From: Pseudomonas sp. N40(2020)
GTDB taxonomy: Bacteria > Pseudomonadota > Gammaproteobacteria > Pseudomonadales > Pseudomonadaceae
Length of the DNA stretch: 64,000 bases
Assembly (NCBI RefSeq): GCF_014472415.1
Contig: NZ_JACSZV010000016.1
Span: 52,085 to 116,084 of the forward strand
Reading direction: 5' to 3'
Shown here: positions 9,099 through 18,436 of the stretch, piece after piece
Position numbering within the stretch: the stretch's first letter is position 1
Layout of the letters: the number at the start of each line of letters is the position of its first letter
Translations under genes and position numbers: made by a program
The notes under the pieces: generated by a model
Database searches by the model: none
What the model saw: the letters and a program-made list of their open reading frames with translations, nothing else
What the model was told of the DNA's origin: nothing

Positions 9099-11012
9099 AT
9101 GCACGACAACCATTTGAGTCGCCATGCCCAACAGGTTCTCACCGCCACCCAGGGCAAACCTCACCTGCACGGGCCCGGAGCTGATCCGTCAATCGCCCGC
9201 TCATGGCTGCGCTGTCTTGAGGATTATCATCTCGACCCCGCGCTGAGCATGGCGCCCACCGTGCTCGAACACGGGCGCGTCCTCGAAAGCCGCGAACGTC
9301 TGCAGCAGGTCTTGAAGATTGCCGGCAATGAAATGAGCAGCCTGCATCAACAACTCTCCGGCGCCGGCCACGCGGTGCTGCTGACCGACGCGCGCGGGGT
9401 GATCCTCAATTGCGTCACCGCGCCCACCGAACGCAAGATTTTCGAACGCGCCGGCCTCTGGCTCGGTGCCGACTGGAGCGAAGCCTGTGAAGGCACCAAC
9501 GGCATCGGCACCTGTCTGGTCGAGCGTCAGGCGCTGACTATTCACCAGGACGAACACTTTCGAGGGCGCCATACGGGCCTGACTTGTTCGGCGAGTCCGG
9601 TGTTCGATCCGCACGGCGAGTTGCTGGCCGTGCTCGATGTGTCCTCGGCGCGCCACGACGTCTCGCGCCAGAGCCAGTTCCACACCATGGCGCTGGTCAA
9701 TCTGTCGGCGAAGATGATCGAGAGTTGCTACTTCCTGCGTTGTTTCGATAACCAATGGCTGCTGCGTTTCCATCTCCAGGCCGAATCCGTAGGGTTGTTC
9801 AGCGAAGGGCTGCTGGCGTTTGACGGGGAAGGGCGGATCAGTGCGGTCAACCAGAGTGCGCTGAACCTGCTCGGACATATTCGCGGTGGCTTGCTCGGCA
9901 AACCGGTGGAGGCGTTTTTCGATTGTTCGCTCGATGAATTGCTTGGCCGGGCGAGCGCCAATGCCAGCGCCAGTTGGCCGTTGCGCACCCGCGATGGCCG
10001 GCAGCTGTTTGCCGTGTTGCGTGGCGAATCGCGCAAGCCGCCGCCGATCATGCGCTCACCAGTTGTCACCGAGGCACCACGCTTGTCGGGCATCTGCCTT
10101 GGTGATGCGACGCTGCAAGCGAACTTCCGCAAAGCCCTGCGCGTTTTCGAGCGTGATGTGCCGCTGTTGATCAATGGCGAAACGGGCTCCGGCAAAGAAG
10201 CCTTCGCCAAAGCGGTGCATCAAGCCAGTCAGCGGTCGAGCAAGGCGTTCGTCGCACTCAACTGTGCAGCAATCCCCGAGAGCCTGATCGAAAGCGAGCT
10301 GTTCGGCTATCGCGGCGGTAGCTTCACTGGTGCTCGCAAGGACGGCATGCGCGGCAAGTTGCAGCAGGCCGATGGAGGCACGCTGTTCCTCGATGAAATC
10401 GGCGACATGCCGCTGGCCTTGCAGACCCGCTTGCTGCGGGTGCTGGAAGATCGGCAAGTGGTGCCGATTGGCGGGGAACCGGAAGCGGTCAATGTGCGGA
10501 TCATCAGCGCGACCCACCGCAATCTGCTTGAGCGGGTTGCGGACGGCAGCTTCCGTGAAGATCTGTATTACCGGCTCAATGGGCTGGAAGTGGCGTTGCC
10601 GGCGTTGCGCGAGCGCAGTGATAAATCGCAACTGTTGGACTTCCTGCTGGCCGAGGAGGCTGGCGGCGAGACGATATTGATTGAACAACCTGCGCGTGAG
10701 GCGCTGCTGGCGTTCAACTGGCCGGGCAATGTGCGGCAGTTGCGCAATGTGCTGCGCACGTTGGCGGCGTTGTGTGATGAAGGGCGGATCGGGCTGGAGG
10801 ATTTGCCGGCGATGATTCGGCAGGTGCGGGTGGCGGTTTTGCAACCTGATGTATCTGAGCATCCATTGGAAGATGCTGAGCGGGTTGCGCTGCTTAAAAC
10901 GCTGGAACAGACGCGGTGGCATATGACGCATACGGCTGAGCAGTTGGGGGTTAGTCGTAATACGCTTTACAGGAAGCTGCGTAAACATGGCATTGAGCGG
11001 CGGGTCAGTTAG
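9099..11012 (+). CDS. eatR: Sigma-54-dependent activator of ethanolamine catabolism
   Basis: Encodes a 637-aa bacterial enhancer-binding protein of the AcoR type. The N-terminal half is a GAF-like sensor (about residues 70-220, with GLWLGADWSEACEGTNGIGT) and a PAS-like segment (about 235-310). The AAA+ domain has Walker A GETGSGKEAF near 359, a sigma-54 contact loop reading GSFTGA near 407 instead of the usual GAFTGA, and Walker B GGTLFLDEIGD near 427. A Fis-type HTH (HTAEQLGVSRNTLYRKLRKH) lies at about 610-630. It is divergent from the exaC-eat-eutBC unit. In PAO1 the orthologous regulator EatR and RpoN control ethanolamine use, and the synteny supports the same role here. Confidence 0.92.
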   Translation: MHDNHLSRHAQQVLTATQGKPHLHGPGADPSIARSWLRCLEDYHLDPALSMAPTVLEHGRVLESRERLQQVLKIAGNEMSSLHQQLSGAGHAVLLTDARGVILNCVTAPTERKIFERAGLWLGADWSEACEGTNGIGTCLVERQALTIHQDEHFRGRHTGLTCSASPVFDPHGELLAVLDVSSARHDVSRQSQFHTMALVNLSAKMIESCYFLRCFDNQWLLRFHLQAESVGLFSEGLLAFDGEGRISAVNQSALNLLGHIRGGLLGKPVEAFFDCSLDELLGRASANASASWPLRTRDGRQLFAVLRGESRKPPPIMRSPVVTEAPRLSGICLGDATLQANFRKALRVFERDVPLLINGETGSGKEAFAKAVHQASQRSSKAFVALNCAAIPESLIESELFGYRGGSFTGARKDGMRGKLQQADGGTLFLDEIGDMPLALQTRLLRVLEDRQVVPIGGEPEAVNVRIISATHRNLLERVADGSFREDLYYRLNGLEVALPALRERSDKSQLLDFLLAEEAGGETILIEQPAREALLAFNWPGNVRQLRNVLRTLAALCDEGRIGLEDLPAMIRQVRVAVLQPDVSEHPLEDAERVALLKTLEQTRWHMTHTAEQLGVSRNTLYRKLRKHGIERRVS

Positions 11013-11013
11013 A

Positions 11014-11163
11014 GCCCTCACCCTAGCCCTCTCCCAGAGGGAGAGGGGACTGACCGAGGTGTTCTGGCGATTTACGCCGACCTGAATCATCGACGTGAAC
11101 TCAGCATTTGAAAGCAACCGAGATCGGCTCCCTCTCCCTCGGGAGAGGGCTGGGGTGAGGGGC
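11014..11163. repeat. Inverted-repeat element of 150 bp (MITE/REP-like)
   Basis: The left end (GCCCTCACCCTAGCCCTCTC at 11014) and right end (GGGAGAGGGCTGGGGTGAGG, 11141-11160) are imperfect inverted copies. Each contains its own small palindrome of the form CCCTCTCCC..GGGAGAGGG. The 255-bp gap between eatR and mpl contains nothing else recognisable. Confidence 0.75.
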
Positions 11164-11267
11164 GACAATCCACAGCCGAACACAAATGCCATTCCCGCCC
11201 CATCACCTAAAGAGTGCGAATTCCCCCTCCCTACGCTAACCTGCGGCCATGTTTTACGAGGTCGACT

Positions 11268-12617
11268 ATGCACATTCATATTCTGGGTATCTGCGGGACT
11301 TTCATGGGCTCGATGGCGGTTCTGGCCAAAGAGCTGGGCCACCACGTGACCGGTTCCGACGCCAACGTCTATCCGCCGATGAGCACGCAGCTTGAAGCCC
11401 AGGGCATTCAGCTGACGCAGGGTTACGACCCGGCTCAGCTCGATCCGGCGCCGGATCTGGTGGTGATCGGCAACGCCATGTCCCGCGGCAATCCGGCGGT
11501 GGAATATGTGCTGAACAAAGGCCTGCCGTACGTTTCCGGCCCGCAGTGGCTGGCCGATCACGTGCTGCAAGGTCGCTGGGTGCTGGCCGTCGCCGGCACC
11601 CACGGCAAAACCACCACCAGCAGCATGCTCGCCTGGGTGCTGGAACACGCCGGCATGAGCCCAGGCTTCCTGATTGGCGGCGTGCCGCAGAATTTCTCGG
11701 TGTCGGCGCGTCTGGGCGGCACGCCGTTCTTTGTGATCGAAGCTGACGAGTACGACAGCGCGTTTTTCGACAAACGCTCGAAATTCGTTCACTACCGCCC
11801 ACGCACCGCGATCCTCAACAATCTTGAGTTCGATCACGCGGACATCTTCCCGGACCTGCCGGCGATCGAGCGGCAATTCCACCATTTGGTGCGCACGATT
11901 CCGAGTGAAGGCTTGGTGATCCACCCGACAACCGAGCCTGCGTTGCAGCGAGTGATCGAAATGGGCTGCTGGACTCCGGTGCAGACCACCGGGGCGGGCG
12001 GTCAGTGGCAGGTCAAATTGCTTAGCGAAGACGGTTCGGCATTTGAAGTGATGTTCGAAGGCGTATCCCAAGGCACGGTCGAGTGGGAGCTGACCGGTCA
12101 GCACAACGTCGCCAACGCCTTGGCCGCGCTGGCGGCAGCGCGTCATGTCGGCGTGGTGCCGTCGATGGGCATTGCCGGGTTGAGTGCGTTCAAGAACGTC
12201 AAACGTCGCATGGAGAAAGTCGCTGAGGTTCGCGGTATCACCATTTACGACGACTTCGCCCATCACCCGACGGCGATTGCCACCACCCTCGATGGTCTAC
12301 GCAAACGCATCGGCGATGCACCGCTGATTGCGATCATCGAACCGCGTTCCAACTCGATGAAGCTCGGCGCGCACCGCGACGGTTTGCCAGCCAGCGTGGT
12401 CGATGCCGATCAGGTGATCTGGTACGCCCCGGCCAACCTCGGCTGGGATCTGGGCGCGACCGCTGCGCTGTGCACCGTGCCGTCGATTGTCAGCGATTCG
12501 CTGGAAGGCATCATCGAACGCGTGAAGAGCCAGGCTCAGCCCGGCACTCACGTGGTAATCATGAGCAACGGCGGCTTCGGCGGCCTGCACGGAAAACTCG
12601 CCGAGGCGCTGCAATGA
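11268..12617 (+). CDS. mpl: UDP-MurNAc:L-Ala-gamma-D-Glu-meso-DAP ligase
   Basis: Encodes the 449-aa Mpl ligase, which re-attaches the recycled tripeptide L-Ala-gamma-D-Glu-meso-DAP to UDP-N-acetylmuramate in peptidoglycan recycling. The start [20 protein letters not shown] gives the standard Rossmann N-terminus. The ATP loop [20 protein letters not shown] is at about residue 108, and the Mur-ligase [15 protein letters not shown] segment and [16 protein letters not shown] are also present. The in-frame extension upstream of 11268 has no family similarity. The TGA overlaps the ubiX start, so the two are translationally coupled. Identity is secure. Confidence 0.97.
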   Translation: MHIHILGICGTFMGSMAVLAKELGHHVTGSDANVYPPMSTQLEAQGIQLTQGYDPAQLDPAPDLVVIGNAMSRGNPAVEYVLNKGLPYVSGPQWLADHVLQGRWVLAVAGTHGKTTTSSMLAWVLEHAGMSPGFLIGGVPQNFSVSARLGGTPFFVIEADEYDSAFFDKRSKFVHYRPRTAILNNLEFDHADIFPDLPAIERQFHHLVRTIPSEGLVIHPTTEPALQRVIEMGCWTPVQTTGAGGQWQVKLLSEDGSAFEVMFEGVSQGTVEWELTGQHNVANALAALAAARHVGVVPSMGIAGLSAFKNVKRRMEKVAEVRGITIYDDFAHHPTAIATTLDGLRKRIGDAPLIAIIEPRSNSMKLGAHRDGLPASVVDADQVIWYAPANLGWDLGATAALCTVPSIVSDSLEGIIERVKSQAQPGTHVVIMSNGGFGGLHGKLAEALQ

Positions 12618-13261
12618 ACACTCGTTTGGAGAGCAATGGCCCCGAACGCATCACGCTGGCGATGACCGGCGCTTCAGGCGCGCAGTACGGTTTGCGCCTC
12701 CTCGATTGTCTGGTGCGTGAAGATCGCGAGGTGCACTTCCTGATCTCCAAGGCTGCGCAACTGGTGATGGCCACCGAGACCGATGTCACGCTGCCGCCCA
12801 AGCCGCAGATGATGCAGGCGTTCCTGACCGAATACACCGGGGCTGCCGCCGGGCAGATCCGCGTGTACGGCAAGGAAGACTGGATGTCGCCGGTGGCTTC
12901 CGGCTCCGGCGCCCCAGCGGCAATGGTCGTGGTGCCGTGCTCCACTGGCACGCTGTCGGCGATTGCCACCGGCGCCTGCAATAACCTGATCGAACGCGCC
13001 GCCGACGTGACGTTGAAGGAGCGTCGCCAGTTGATTCTGGTGCCACGCGAGGCGCCGTATTCGAGCATTCATCTGGAGCACATGCTCAAGCTGTCGAACA
13101 TGGGCGTGACCATCCTTCCTGCGTCGCCGGGTTTCTATCACCAGCCGCAGACCATCGATGATCTGATCGATTTCGTCGTGGCGCGGATTCTCAATCTGCT
13201 GGGCATTCCTCAGGACATGCTGCCGCGTTGGGGCGAGCATCATCTGAGCAGCGATGAATAA
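12614..13261 (+). CDS. ubiX: Flavin prenyltransferase UbiX
   Basis: Encodes a 215-aa UbiX, which attaches a dimethylallyl group to FMN to make the prenylated flavin cofactor used by the UbiD decarboxylase in ubiquinone synthesis. The FMN-binding start [20 protein letters not shown] is typical, as are [20 protein letters not shown], the lysine- and arginine-rich turn [17 protein letters not shown] and the C-terminal [20 protein letters not shown]. The start codon sits in the ATGA overlap with mpl. The following small lipoprotein gene begins inside its last codons, suggesting a three-gene unit. Confidence 0.96.
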   Translation: MNTRLESNGPERITLAMTGASGAQYGLRLLDCLVREDREVHFLISKAAQLVMATETDVTLPPKPQMMQAFLTEYTGAAAGQIRVYGKEDWMSPVASGSGAPAAMVVVPCSTGTLSAIATGACNNLIERAADVTLKERRQLILVPREAPYSSIHLEHMLKLSNMGVTILPASPGFYHQPQTIDDLIDFVVARILNLLGIPQDMLPRWGEHHLSSDE

Positions 13262-13538
13262 GCTGCTGGTGGTTTTGCTCGCGCTGCAACTGACGGGGTG
13301 TGCCACTGCGCGCACGCTCGATGCGGCGAAGCCTGGGGCGCCAGTGGTGTATTCGGGGACGCGGCTGGATTTGTATGCGCTGAATGGCGGATGTTGTGCG
13401 ATGGATCGGTTTGGCGCTGAAGCGCCGAGCTATCCGGGGGTGGATCTGCCGGCGAGTGCTTTGCTCGATACGCTGCTTTTACCGTTGTCTTTGCTGACGG
13501 TGATTGGTGTGGGGTTTCAGGCGACTGGCGGATTGTAG
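13254..13538 (+). CDS. Small YceK/YidQ-type lipoprotein
   Basis: Encodes a 94-aa predicted lipoprotein. The N-terminus [20 protein letters not shown] carries a lipobox with the acylated Cys at position 16. The body has the YceK/YidQ-like pattern [16 protein letters not shown] and [20 protein letters not shown], ending in a hydrophobic segment. It overlaps ubiX by 8 nt. A stable 31-bp palindrome immediately downstream may end the transcript. Function of the family is unknown. Confidence 0.8.
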   Translation: MNKLLVVLLALQLTGCATARTLDAAKPGAPVVYSGTRLDLYALNGGCCAMDRFGAEAPSYPGVDLPASALLDTLLLPLSLLTVIGVGFQATGGL

Positions 13539-13549
13539 TCGGGTGTTCT

Positions 13550-13580
13550 GATCGTTCCCACGCGGAGCGTGGGAACGATC
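13550..13580. repeat. 31-bp perfect palindrome, repeat family and possible terminator
   Basis: GATCGTTCCCACGC / GCGTGGGAACGATC pair around a GGA loop. A relative (GTTCCCACGC TCT GCGTGGGAAC) occurs at 55974-55996, so this is a dispersed repeat. It is placed between two convergent genes, where it could act as a bidirectional terminator, although no T-run follows. Confidence 0.75.
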
Positions 13581-13599
13581 AATTCCAGACACCGCTGTA

Positions 13600-14241
13600 T
13601 TATTTACCGAGTTTCCTCAAATCATCCGACTCGATCACCCGGACCCCATCCTGTTCTTCCAGCGCCAGCCGCCACATCGCCCGGGCCAATTGGCAGGCCT
13701 CGATCCCGCGATACTTACCGGGAATCAATTTTGAAAACGGCGCGGCAAGCTGCTCGCCCAGACGCGGCTCGGTACGTTCCCCAAGCAACAGCGACGGCCG
13801 GCAAATGGTCAGTTGCGGCCAGTCCTGCGCGCGCAATGCCTGTTCCATTTCCCCTTTGACCCGGTTGTAAAAAACCGAAGATTTCGGATCGGCCCCGATT
13901 GCACTGATCACGATCAGATGTCGCGCGCCCATTTCCCGCGCACGTTTGGCGAACGCCACGACCATGTCCAGATCCACCGCGCGAAACGCAGCTTCGGAGC
14001 CGGCCTGTTTGATCGTCGTGCCGAGGCAGCAATAGGCGATGTCGACGCGACCGCTGAGTTGCGGCAGAAACGCCTGTGGGTCACCAACCGGGTTTTCCAG
14101 ATGTGGATGCTCGGCCAATGGCCGGCGGGAAGGGGCGAGCACGCGGGTAATCGTTGGCTCGTTGAGCAAACGGTCGAGTAGATGTTCACCGGTCAAACCG
14201 GTGGCTCCGGCAAGCAATACGTGCTGAGGCGTCAAGTACAT
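13600..14241 (-). CDS. NAD(P)-binding Rossmann protein, TIP30/HTATIP2-like
   Basis: Encodes a 213-aa atypical short-chain dehydrogenase of the NAD(P)H-binding/TIP30 group. The N-terminal nucleotide-binding glycine motif is [38 protein letters not shown] matches the strand plus Ser/Tyr region of this family, and the [20 protein letters not shown] segment is highly typical of YbjT/TIP30 homologues. There is no signal peptide. It is convergent with the ubiX unit and shares the minus strand with the MORN-C13 gene upstream of it (27-bp gap), so the two may be co-transcribed. Substrate unknown. Confidence 0.85.
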   Translation of the reverse strand: MYLTPQHVLLAGATGLTGEHLLDRLLNEPTITRVLAPSRRPLAEHPHLENPVGDPQAFLPQLSGRVDIAYCCLGTTIKQAGSEAAFRAVDLDMVVAFAKRAREMGARHLIVISAIGADPKSSVFYNRVKGEMEQALRAQDWPQLTICRPSLLLGERTEPRLGEQLAAPFSKLIPGKYRGIEACQLARAMWRLALEEQDGVRVIESDDLRKLGK

Positions 14242-14268
14242 AGTGTCTCTCCCTTGATACTGTTCAGC

Positions 14269-15996
14269 TTAGTTGCTCTTTGTCGCTCCGTCGTTCAACG
14301 CAGCACTTTGCAAAGCTTTTCTCGCTTGCTGTTTACGCAGCAGTTGCCAGTGCGACAGCACGGTTTTCGGCGCCCAGATCTGCGGCTCCGAGGCTTCGAA
14401 ATTGTCCGCCAGTTCGCGCTCGGCAACGGTGGCCTTGGCCAGTTTGAAAGCTTGTTCGAGATCGTCGGTCTGGTTCAGCGCCTGGGCGAATAGAGCGTCG
14501 CCAAAGTAGGTGAAGTTGGCCTCTTCCGAGCAGCCGAAGGACACCCGGTCGGCGCGCGACGCGGTCATGATCAGCGTGCGTTCGTCTTTGAGCGCCGGGA
14601 TGAAGCCGCCGGAGTAGCACGACGAAATCACGATGATCTTGTCGCGGTTTTTCAACGGCGCCAGCACCGCGGCGAGTTCGTCGGCGGGCAGGTCGGCCAG
14701 CTCCATGCGCGGCTGGTCGAGCACCAGTTCGTGTTCGGCGGTGCCGTGGCTGGTCAGATAGATGAACAACAAGTCTTCCGGGCCGCTGCGTTCAGCCAGG
14801 GTTTGCGCGGCGCGGCGCAGGTTCTCGCGGGTGGCCATCGGCCGGTCGCCGAGGTGGTCGCGGTGGTTGACCAGACGGATCTGGCCATAGGCGCCGAAGC
14901 GGGTGTTGAGCATGTTGGCGACGTAGTCCGACTCGCGCAGGAACACGCTCTGCTTGCCGTCGCCGCCGAGGGTCAGGGTGTACAGCTCAACGGCCGGGGT
15001 CGAAGCCGGGATCGCGGCCAGTGCGTCGTCGAGTAGACGACCCTGAGCGAGCAAACCGAGTTCCAGAGTGTCGGGCAGCAACTTGCCGTCGGCATCGCGC
15101 ACGCGCTGGCCGTTGATCCAGGTGCCGCTCATCACGCTGCCATCGGTGAGCACCAGTGTGCCGCGTCCCGAATAACTGTCGCTGTCGAATCCACCGACAT
15201 AGAAGCTGCCATCGGACAAATTCAAACGGCCCTGACCGCTGAAACGCCAGTCGCTGAAGGTGCCGACGTAGTGGCTGCCGTCGGCGCCGATCAGTTCGCC
15301 CTTGCCGGTCAGCGCGCCTTCCTTGAACTGGCCGAGCCAGACGTCGCCGTCAGCGTTTTCGTAGCGGCCCTTGCCGTGCAACTGATTGTTCTTGAAACCG
15401 CCGACATAGATGTCGCCGTCCGCGCTGTTGAAGGTGCCGTTGCCTTCCAGTTGGCCGTTGACGAAATGGCCGGTGAACGAATTGCCGCTAGAGTCACCGC
15501 GCTGGCCTTCGCCATTCGGTTTGCCGTGGGCGAACTGGCCTTGATAGGAGCTGCCGTCATCCATTTCGAGACGGCCGAGCCCGGAATATTGATCAGCCTT
15601 GAATTCGCCACGGTAAGTCATGGCGTTTTCTTTCAGGGTGCCTTCGCCATCGCGTCGGCCCTGCTTGAAGCTGCCGGTGTAACTGCTGGCATTGGTAGTC
15701 AGGCTGCCCTGACCCTCGAACAGCCCTTGCTGGAACTGGCCCCGATAGATCTCGCCATTACTGCCATGCCATTCGCCCTGACCATGCCACTGCCCCTTGT
15801 CGAACTGCCCGGCGTACCAACTGCCATTGGGATAGTCGACCCGTCCCTGACCTTGCAGCAAGCCATCGACCAGTTCGCCGCGATAGCGTCCGCCATCCGG
15901 CAGTCGCGCATCGGGAGGCAGCAGCGATTCGCCGTCGCCGCAAGCGGCAAGCATCAGGGTCAAGGCAAGGGGTGCAAGACAGGCGAGTGAGCGCAT
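14269..15996 (-). CDS. MORN-repeat lipoprotein with C13/caspase-like peptidase domain
   Basis: Encodes a 575-aa predicted lipoprotein (signal MRSLACLAPLALTLMLAACG, acylated Cys19). Residues about 36-300 are twelve tandem MORN units of about 23 residues (pattern Y-x-G-x-F-x-x-G-x-x-x-G-x-G). The C-terminal part (about 335-545) has the clan CD protease pattern: H417 in YLTSHGTAEH and C460 in VISSCYSGGF. This matches the peptidase C13 (legumain/GPI8-like) family seen in gammaproteobacteria. Both catalytic residues are present, so activity is plausible. It would sit on the periplasmic face of a membrane. Biological role and substrate are unknown. Confidence 0.87.
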   Translation of the reverse strand: MRSLACLAPLALTLMLAACGDGESLLPPDARLPDGGRYRGELVDGLLQGQGRVDYPNGSWYAGQFDKGQWHGQGEWHGSNGEIYRGQFQQGLFEGQGSLTTNASSYTGSFKQGRRDGEGTLKENAMTYRGEFKADQYSGLGRLEMDDGSSYQGQFAHGKPNGEGQRGDSSGNSFTGHFVNGQLEGNGTFNSADGDIYVGGFKNNQLHGKGRYENADGDVWLGQFKEGALTGKGELIGADGSHYVGTFSDWRFSGQGRLNLSDGSFYVGGFDSDSYSGRGTLVLTDGSVMSGTWINGQRVRDADGKLLPDTLELGLLAQGRLLDDALAAIPASTPAVELYTLTLGGDGKQSVFLRESDYVANMLNTRFGAYGQIRLVNHRDHLGDRPMATRENLRRAAQTLAERSGPEDLLFIYLTSHGTAEHELVLDQPRMELADLPADELAAVLAPLKNRDKIIVISSCYSGGFIPALKDERTLIMTASRADRVSFGCSEEANFTYFGDALFAQALNQTDDLEQAFKLAKATVAERELADNFEASEPQIWAPKTVLSHWQLLRKQQARKALQSAALNDGATKSN

Positions 15997-16073
15997 AGCG
16001 GGATCCGGGCAATTAGGCGACCGAGTATGCCGCAGCTATGTGACCTTATACAGCCGCTGGAACGGGAGCGGAC

Positions 16074-16097
16074 GCGAAACAGCGTGCGCTGCTTCGC
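16074..16097 (-). terminator. Hairpin downstream of the MaoC gene
   Basis: A 10-bp stem (GCGAAGCAGC / GCTGTTTCGC on the minus strand, one G-U pair) with a 4-nt loop lies 11 bp after the stop. It has no T-run, so it is a weak terminator candidate. Confidence 0.4.
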
Positions 16098-16107
16098 ATC
16101 CCGGTGC

Positions 16108-16563
16108 TTAAACGAAGCAGAGCGACAGTGGCTCGGCGATATAGGCCGGTTTATCCGAGCCTTCTATCTCAAGTGTTGCGGTGGCTTTGAGCAGCCATTG
16201 GCCCGGTTTTTTCTCGGTCACTTCGCCCAAATCGACCTTCAGGCGCACTCTGGAATTGACCTTCACCGGCTGGATGAAACGCACGCTGTCGAGGCCGTAG
16301 TTGACCACCATCTTCACGCCTTGCGGCAGGATCAGGATGTCTTCCATCAATTTGGGGATCAGCGACAACGACAGGAAACCGTGGGCAATGGTGCTGCCAA
16401 ATGGCGTTTGCGCGGCTTTGACCGGGTCGACATGAATGAACTGATAATCACCGGTGGCTTCGGCGAACAGGTTGATGCGTTCCTGATCGATGGTGAGCCA
16501 TTCGGAACGTCCGAGTTCCTTGCCGACATAATCTTTGAGCTCTGCAACTGGAACATAGGGCAT
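16108..16563 (-). CDS. MaoC-family (R)-enoyl-CoA hydratase-like protein
   Basis: Encodes a 151-aa hot-dog-fold protein of the MaoC dehydratase family. The catalytic Asp/His motif is in ATGDYQFIHVDPVKAAQT, followed by GSTIAHGFLSLSLIP, the usual helix in this family. The start MPYVPVAELKDYVGKELG is chosen because AGGAGA lies 6-7 nt upstream; a further in-frame ATG seven codons earlier lacks this. The gene stands alone. It probably hydrates 2-enoyl-CoA, linking beta-oxidation to other pools, but the chain-length preference cannot be read from sequence. Confidence 0.9.
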   Translation of the reverse strand: MPYVPVAELKDYVGKELGRSEWLTIDQERINLFAEATGDYQFIHVDPVKAAQTPFGSTIAHGFLSLSLIPKLMEDILILPQGVKMVVNYGLDSVRFIQPVKVNSRVRLKVDLGEVTEKKPGQWLLKATATLEIEGSDKPAYIAEPLSLCFV

Positions 16564-16756
16564 TGAGACTCTCCTTGGGTTCATCGGTTTTATAGTTTTT
16601 CAGGTGGGGGATATGACCGCCCTGCGAACCACTGTAGATCATCATGGCGAATTGCTCCGGTCAACCGACCATGCTTTTGGCGAATGCCGATCCATAGCGC
16701 AGGCGTGCTTATAATGCCGTCCACTTGCAGGGTGAAAAGTAAGACGGAGATGTCGG

Positions 16757-17119
16757 ATGTTGCTACGCGGCCTGACCATGCTGGTGCTGTTTCAATTGTT
16801 CGGCACGGCGCTCAATCATTTGCTATTGCCAGTGCTGCCGGGACCGATCATCGGCCTGCTGTTGTTGCTGGTGTTCCTGATCATTCGCGGCGAAGTCGGC
16901 GAGCCGTTGAACCAGGCGGCCAGTAGCCTGCTGCGTTATCTGCCGTTGCTGCTGGTGCCACCGGCGGTGGGCGTGATGGTTTATGCCACGGCTATTGCCG
17001 CCGATTTCTGGGCGATTGTCGGCGCCCTCGTGGTGTCGCTGATTCTGTCGATGGCCTTCGCCGGCGTGCTGATGCAGCGCCTGGTCAAGCGTCACGCGCC
17101 ACCGTCGGAGGAATCCTGA
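16757..17119 (+). CDS. CidA/LrgA-family membrane protein
   Basis: Encodes a 120-aa membrane protein of the CidA/LrgA holin-like family, with four predicted helices (MLVLFQLFGTALNHLLLPVL, PIIGLLLLLVFLIIR, LLRYLPLLLVPPAVGVMVYA, FWAIVGALVVSLILSMAF). Members form the partner of LrgB proteins and have been linked to murein hydrolase export, cell lysis and, more recently, pyruvate or other metabolite transport. Its TGA overlaps the lrgB ATG by one base, so the pair is coupled. No regulator lies adjacent. Which of the proposed roles applies here cannot be told. Confidence 0.9.
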   Translation: MLLRGLTMLVLFQLFGTALNHLLLPVLPGPIIGLLLLLVFLIIRGEVGEPLNQAASSLLRYLPLLLVPPAVGVMVYATAIAADFWAIVGALVVSLILSMAFAGVLMQRLVKRHAPPSEES

Positions 17120-17835
17120 TGCTCTTCGATTGGCACGGCGCCTGGACGTCGGTGATTCACCATCCGCTGTTCGGCATCGGCATCACCCTCGGCGCTTATC
17201 AGTTGGTGCTGGCCGCGTTCGAGAAAACCCGCTGGATCTTTCTGCAACCGGTGCTGGTCTCCATGCTGTTGGTGATTGGCGTGCTGGTCGGCTGCGGCCT
17301 GACATACACCGAGTACCGCAAGAGCACCGAGATCCTCAGCATCCTGCTCGGCCCGGCGACCGTCGCCCTGGCGGTGCCGCTATATTTGAACTTGCGGCGT
17401 ATTCGCCAATTGTTTTGGCCGATTTTTACTACGCTGGTGATAGGCGGAGTGGTCGCCACAGGCATGGGCGTGGCGCTGGGCTGGTGGTTCGGTGCCGATC
17501 ACATGATCTTGATGACCATGGCGCCGAAGTCGGTGACTTCGCCGATCGCCATGCTGGTGGCCGAACAGATCGGTGGCGTTGCGGCGCTGGCGGCGGTTTT
17601 CGTGCTGATCACCGGGGTGATTGGTGCGATCTTCGGCCCGACGCTGTTGACCCGTCTCGGCGTGCACAGTCCCGAAGCGCGCGGCATGGCGCTGGGCATG
17701 ACCGCTCACGCGGTCGGCACGGCGGTGGCGATGCAGGAAAGTGAGGAGTGCGGCGCCTTCGCGGCGCTGGCGATGAGTCTGATGGGCGTAGCCACGGCGG
17801 TGTTCCTGCCGTTGGCGGTGTCGATGGTGGTGTAA
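17119..17835 (+). CDS. LrgB/CidB-family membrane protein
   Basis: Encodes a 238-aa LrgB-family integral membrane protein, the usual partner of LrgA/CidA. The family hallmark MTMAPKSVTSPIAMLVAEQI is in the middle, followed by GLGMTAHAVGTAVAMQ-like text (ALGMTAHAVGTAVAMQESEE) and a final small-residue helix. It is translated from an ATG overlapping the lrgA stop. Eleven nucleotides later the LON-domain gene begins, so three genes may share one transcript. Confidence 0.92.
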   Translation: MLFDWHGAWTSVIHHPLFGIGITLGAYQLVLAAFEKTRWIFLQPVLVSMLLVIGVLVGCGLTYTEYRKSTEILSILLGPATVALAVPLYLNLRRIRQLFWPIFTTLVIGGVVATGMGVALGWWFGADHMILMTMAPKSVTSPIAMLVAEQIGGVAALAAVFVLITGVIGAIFGPTLLTRLGVHSPEARGMALGMTAHAVGTAVAMQESEECGAFAALAMSLMGVATAVFLPLAVSMVV

Positions 17836-17845
17836 GGAAATGACT

Positions 17846-18436
17846 ATGAGTCTGCCGCTTTTCCCGCTGAACACGGTGCTGTTTCCCGGCTGCAACCTCG
17901 ACTTGCAGATCTTCGAAGCGCGCTACCTGGACATGATCGGCCGCTGCATGAAACAGGGCGGCGGCTTTGGCGTGGTGTGCATCCTCGACGGTCATGAAGT
18001 CGGCGTCGCTCCTGAGGGTTTTGCCCTGGTCGGCTGCGAAGCGCGTATCACCGATTTCCAGCAACAGGACAACGGACTGCTCGGTATTCGCGTGCAGGGC
18101 GGCCGGCGCTTCAATGTGCTGCGCACGCAAGTGCAGCGCGACCAGTTGATGCTGGCCGACGTCGACTGGCTGGACGATGAGCCCGAGCAGCCGTTGCAGG
18201 ACGAGGACGCCGACCTGGTGGCGCTGCTCAAGGCGCTCGCCGAGCATCCGATGGTCGAGGCGCTGAACATGGGCACTGATGCGCTCGGCCAGCAATCGTT
18301 GGCGAATCAGTTGGCTTATCTGCTGCCATTCGCTGAAGAAGACAAGATCGACCTTTTGCAGCTCGATGACCCGCAGCAGCGTCTCGATGCCATTCAGGCA
18401 TTGCTCGACGAATTGCAGGGCGAACTGTTCGCCTAG
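17846..18436 (+). CDS. LON substrate-binding-domain protein
   Basis: Encodes a 196-aa protein consisting of an N-terminal LON (PUA-like) domain only: MSLPLFPLNTVLFPGCNLDL and IFEARYLDMIGRCMKQGGGF are the diagnostic start. There is no AAA+ or protease domain, as in the YcbG/PA-type stand-alone LON proteins. The C-terminus is a helical acidic segment. I prefer the ATG at 17846 over 17840, since AAGGA lies at proper distance from the second. It is probably the last conserved backbone gene before the accessory insert. Function is unknown; it may bind misfolded protein or a small ligand. Confidence 0.85.
   Translation: MSLPLFPLNTVLFPGCNLDLQIFEARYLDMIGRCMKQGGGFGVVCILDGHEVGVAPEGFALVGCEARITDFQQQDNGLLGIRVQGGRRFNVLRTQVQRDQLMLADVDWLDDEPEQPLQDEDADLVALLKALAEHPMVEALNMGTDALGQQSLANQLAYLLPFAEEDKIDLLQLDDPQQRLDAIQALLDELQGELFA

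Noticed and set aside
10056..12266. Long open frame of 736 codons on the minus strand
   Set aside because: It lies opposite eatR and mpl, has shadow-type composition (His, Gln, Arg-rich) and no recognisable domain. A by-product of GC-rich codon use.
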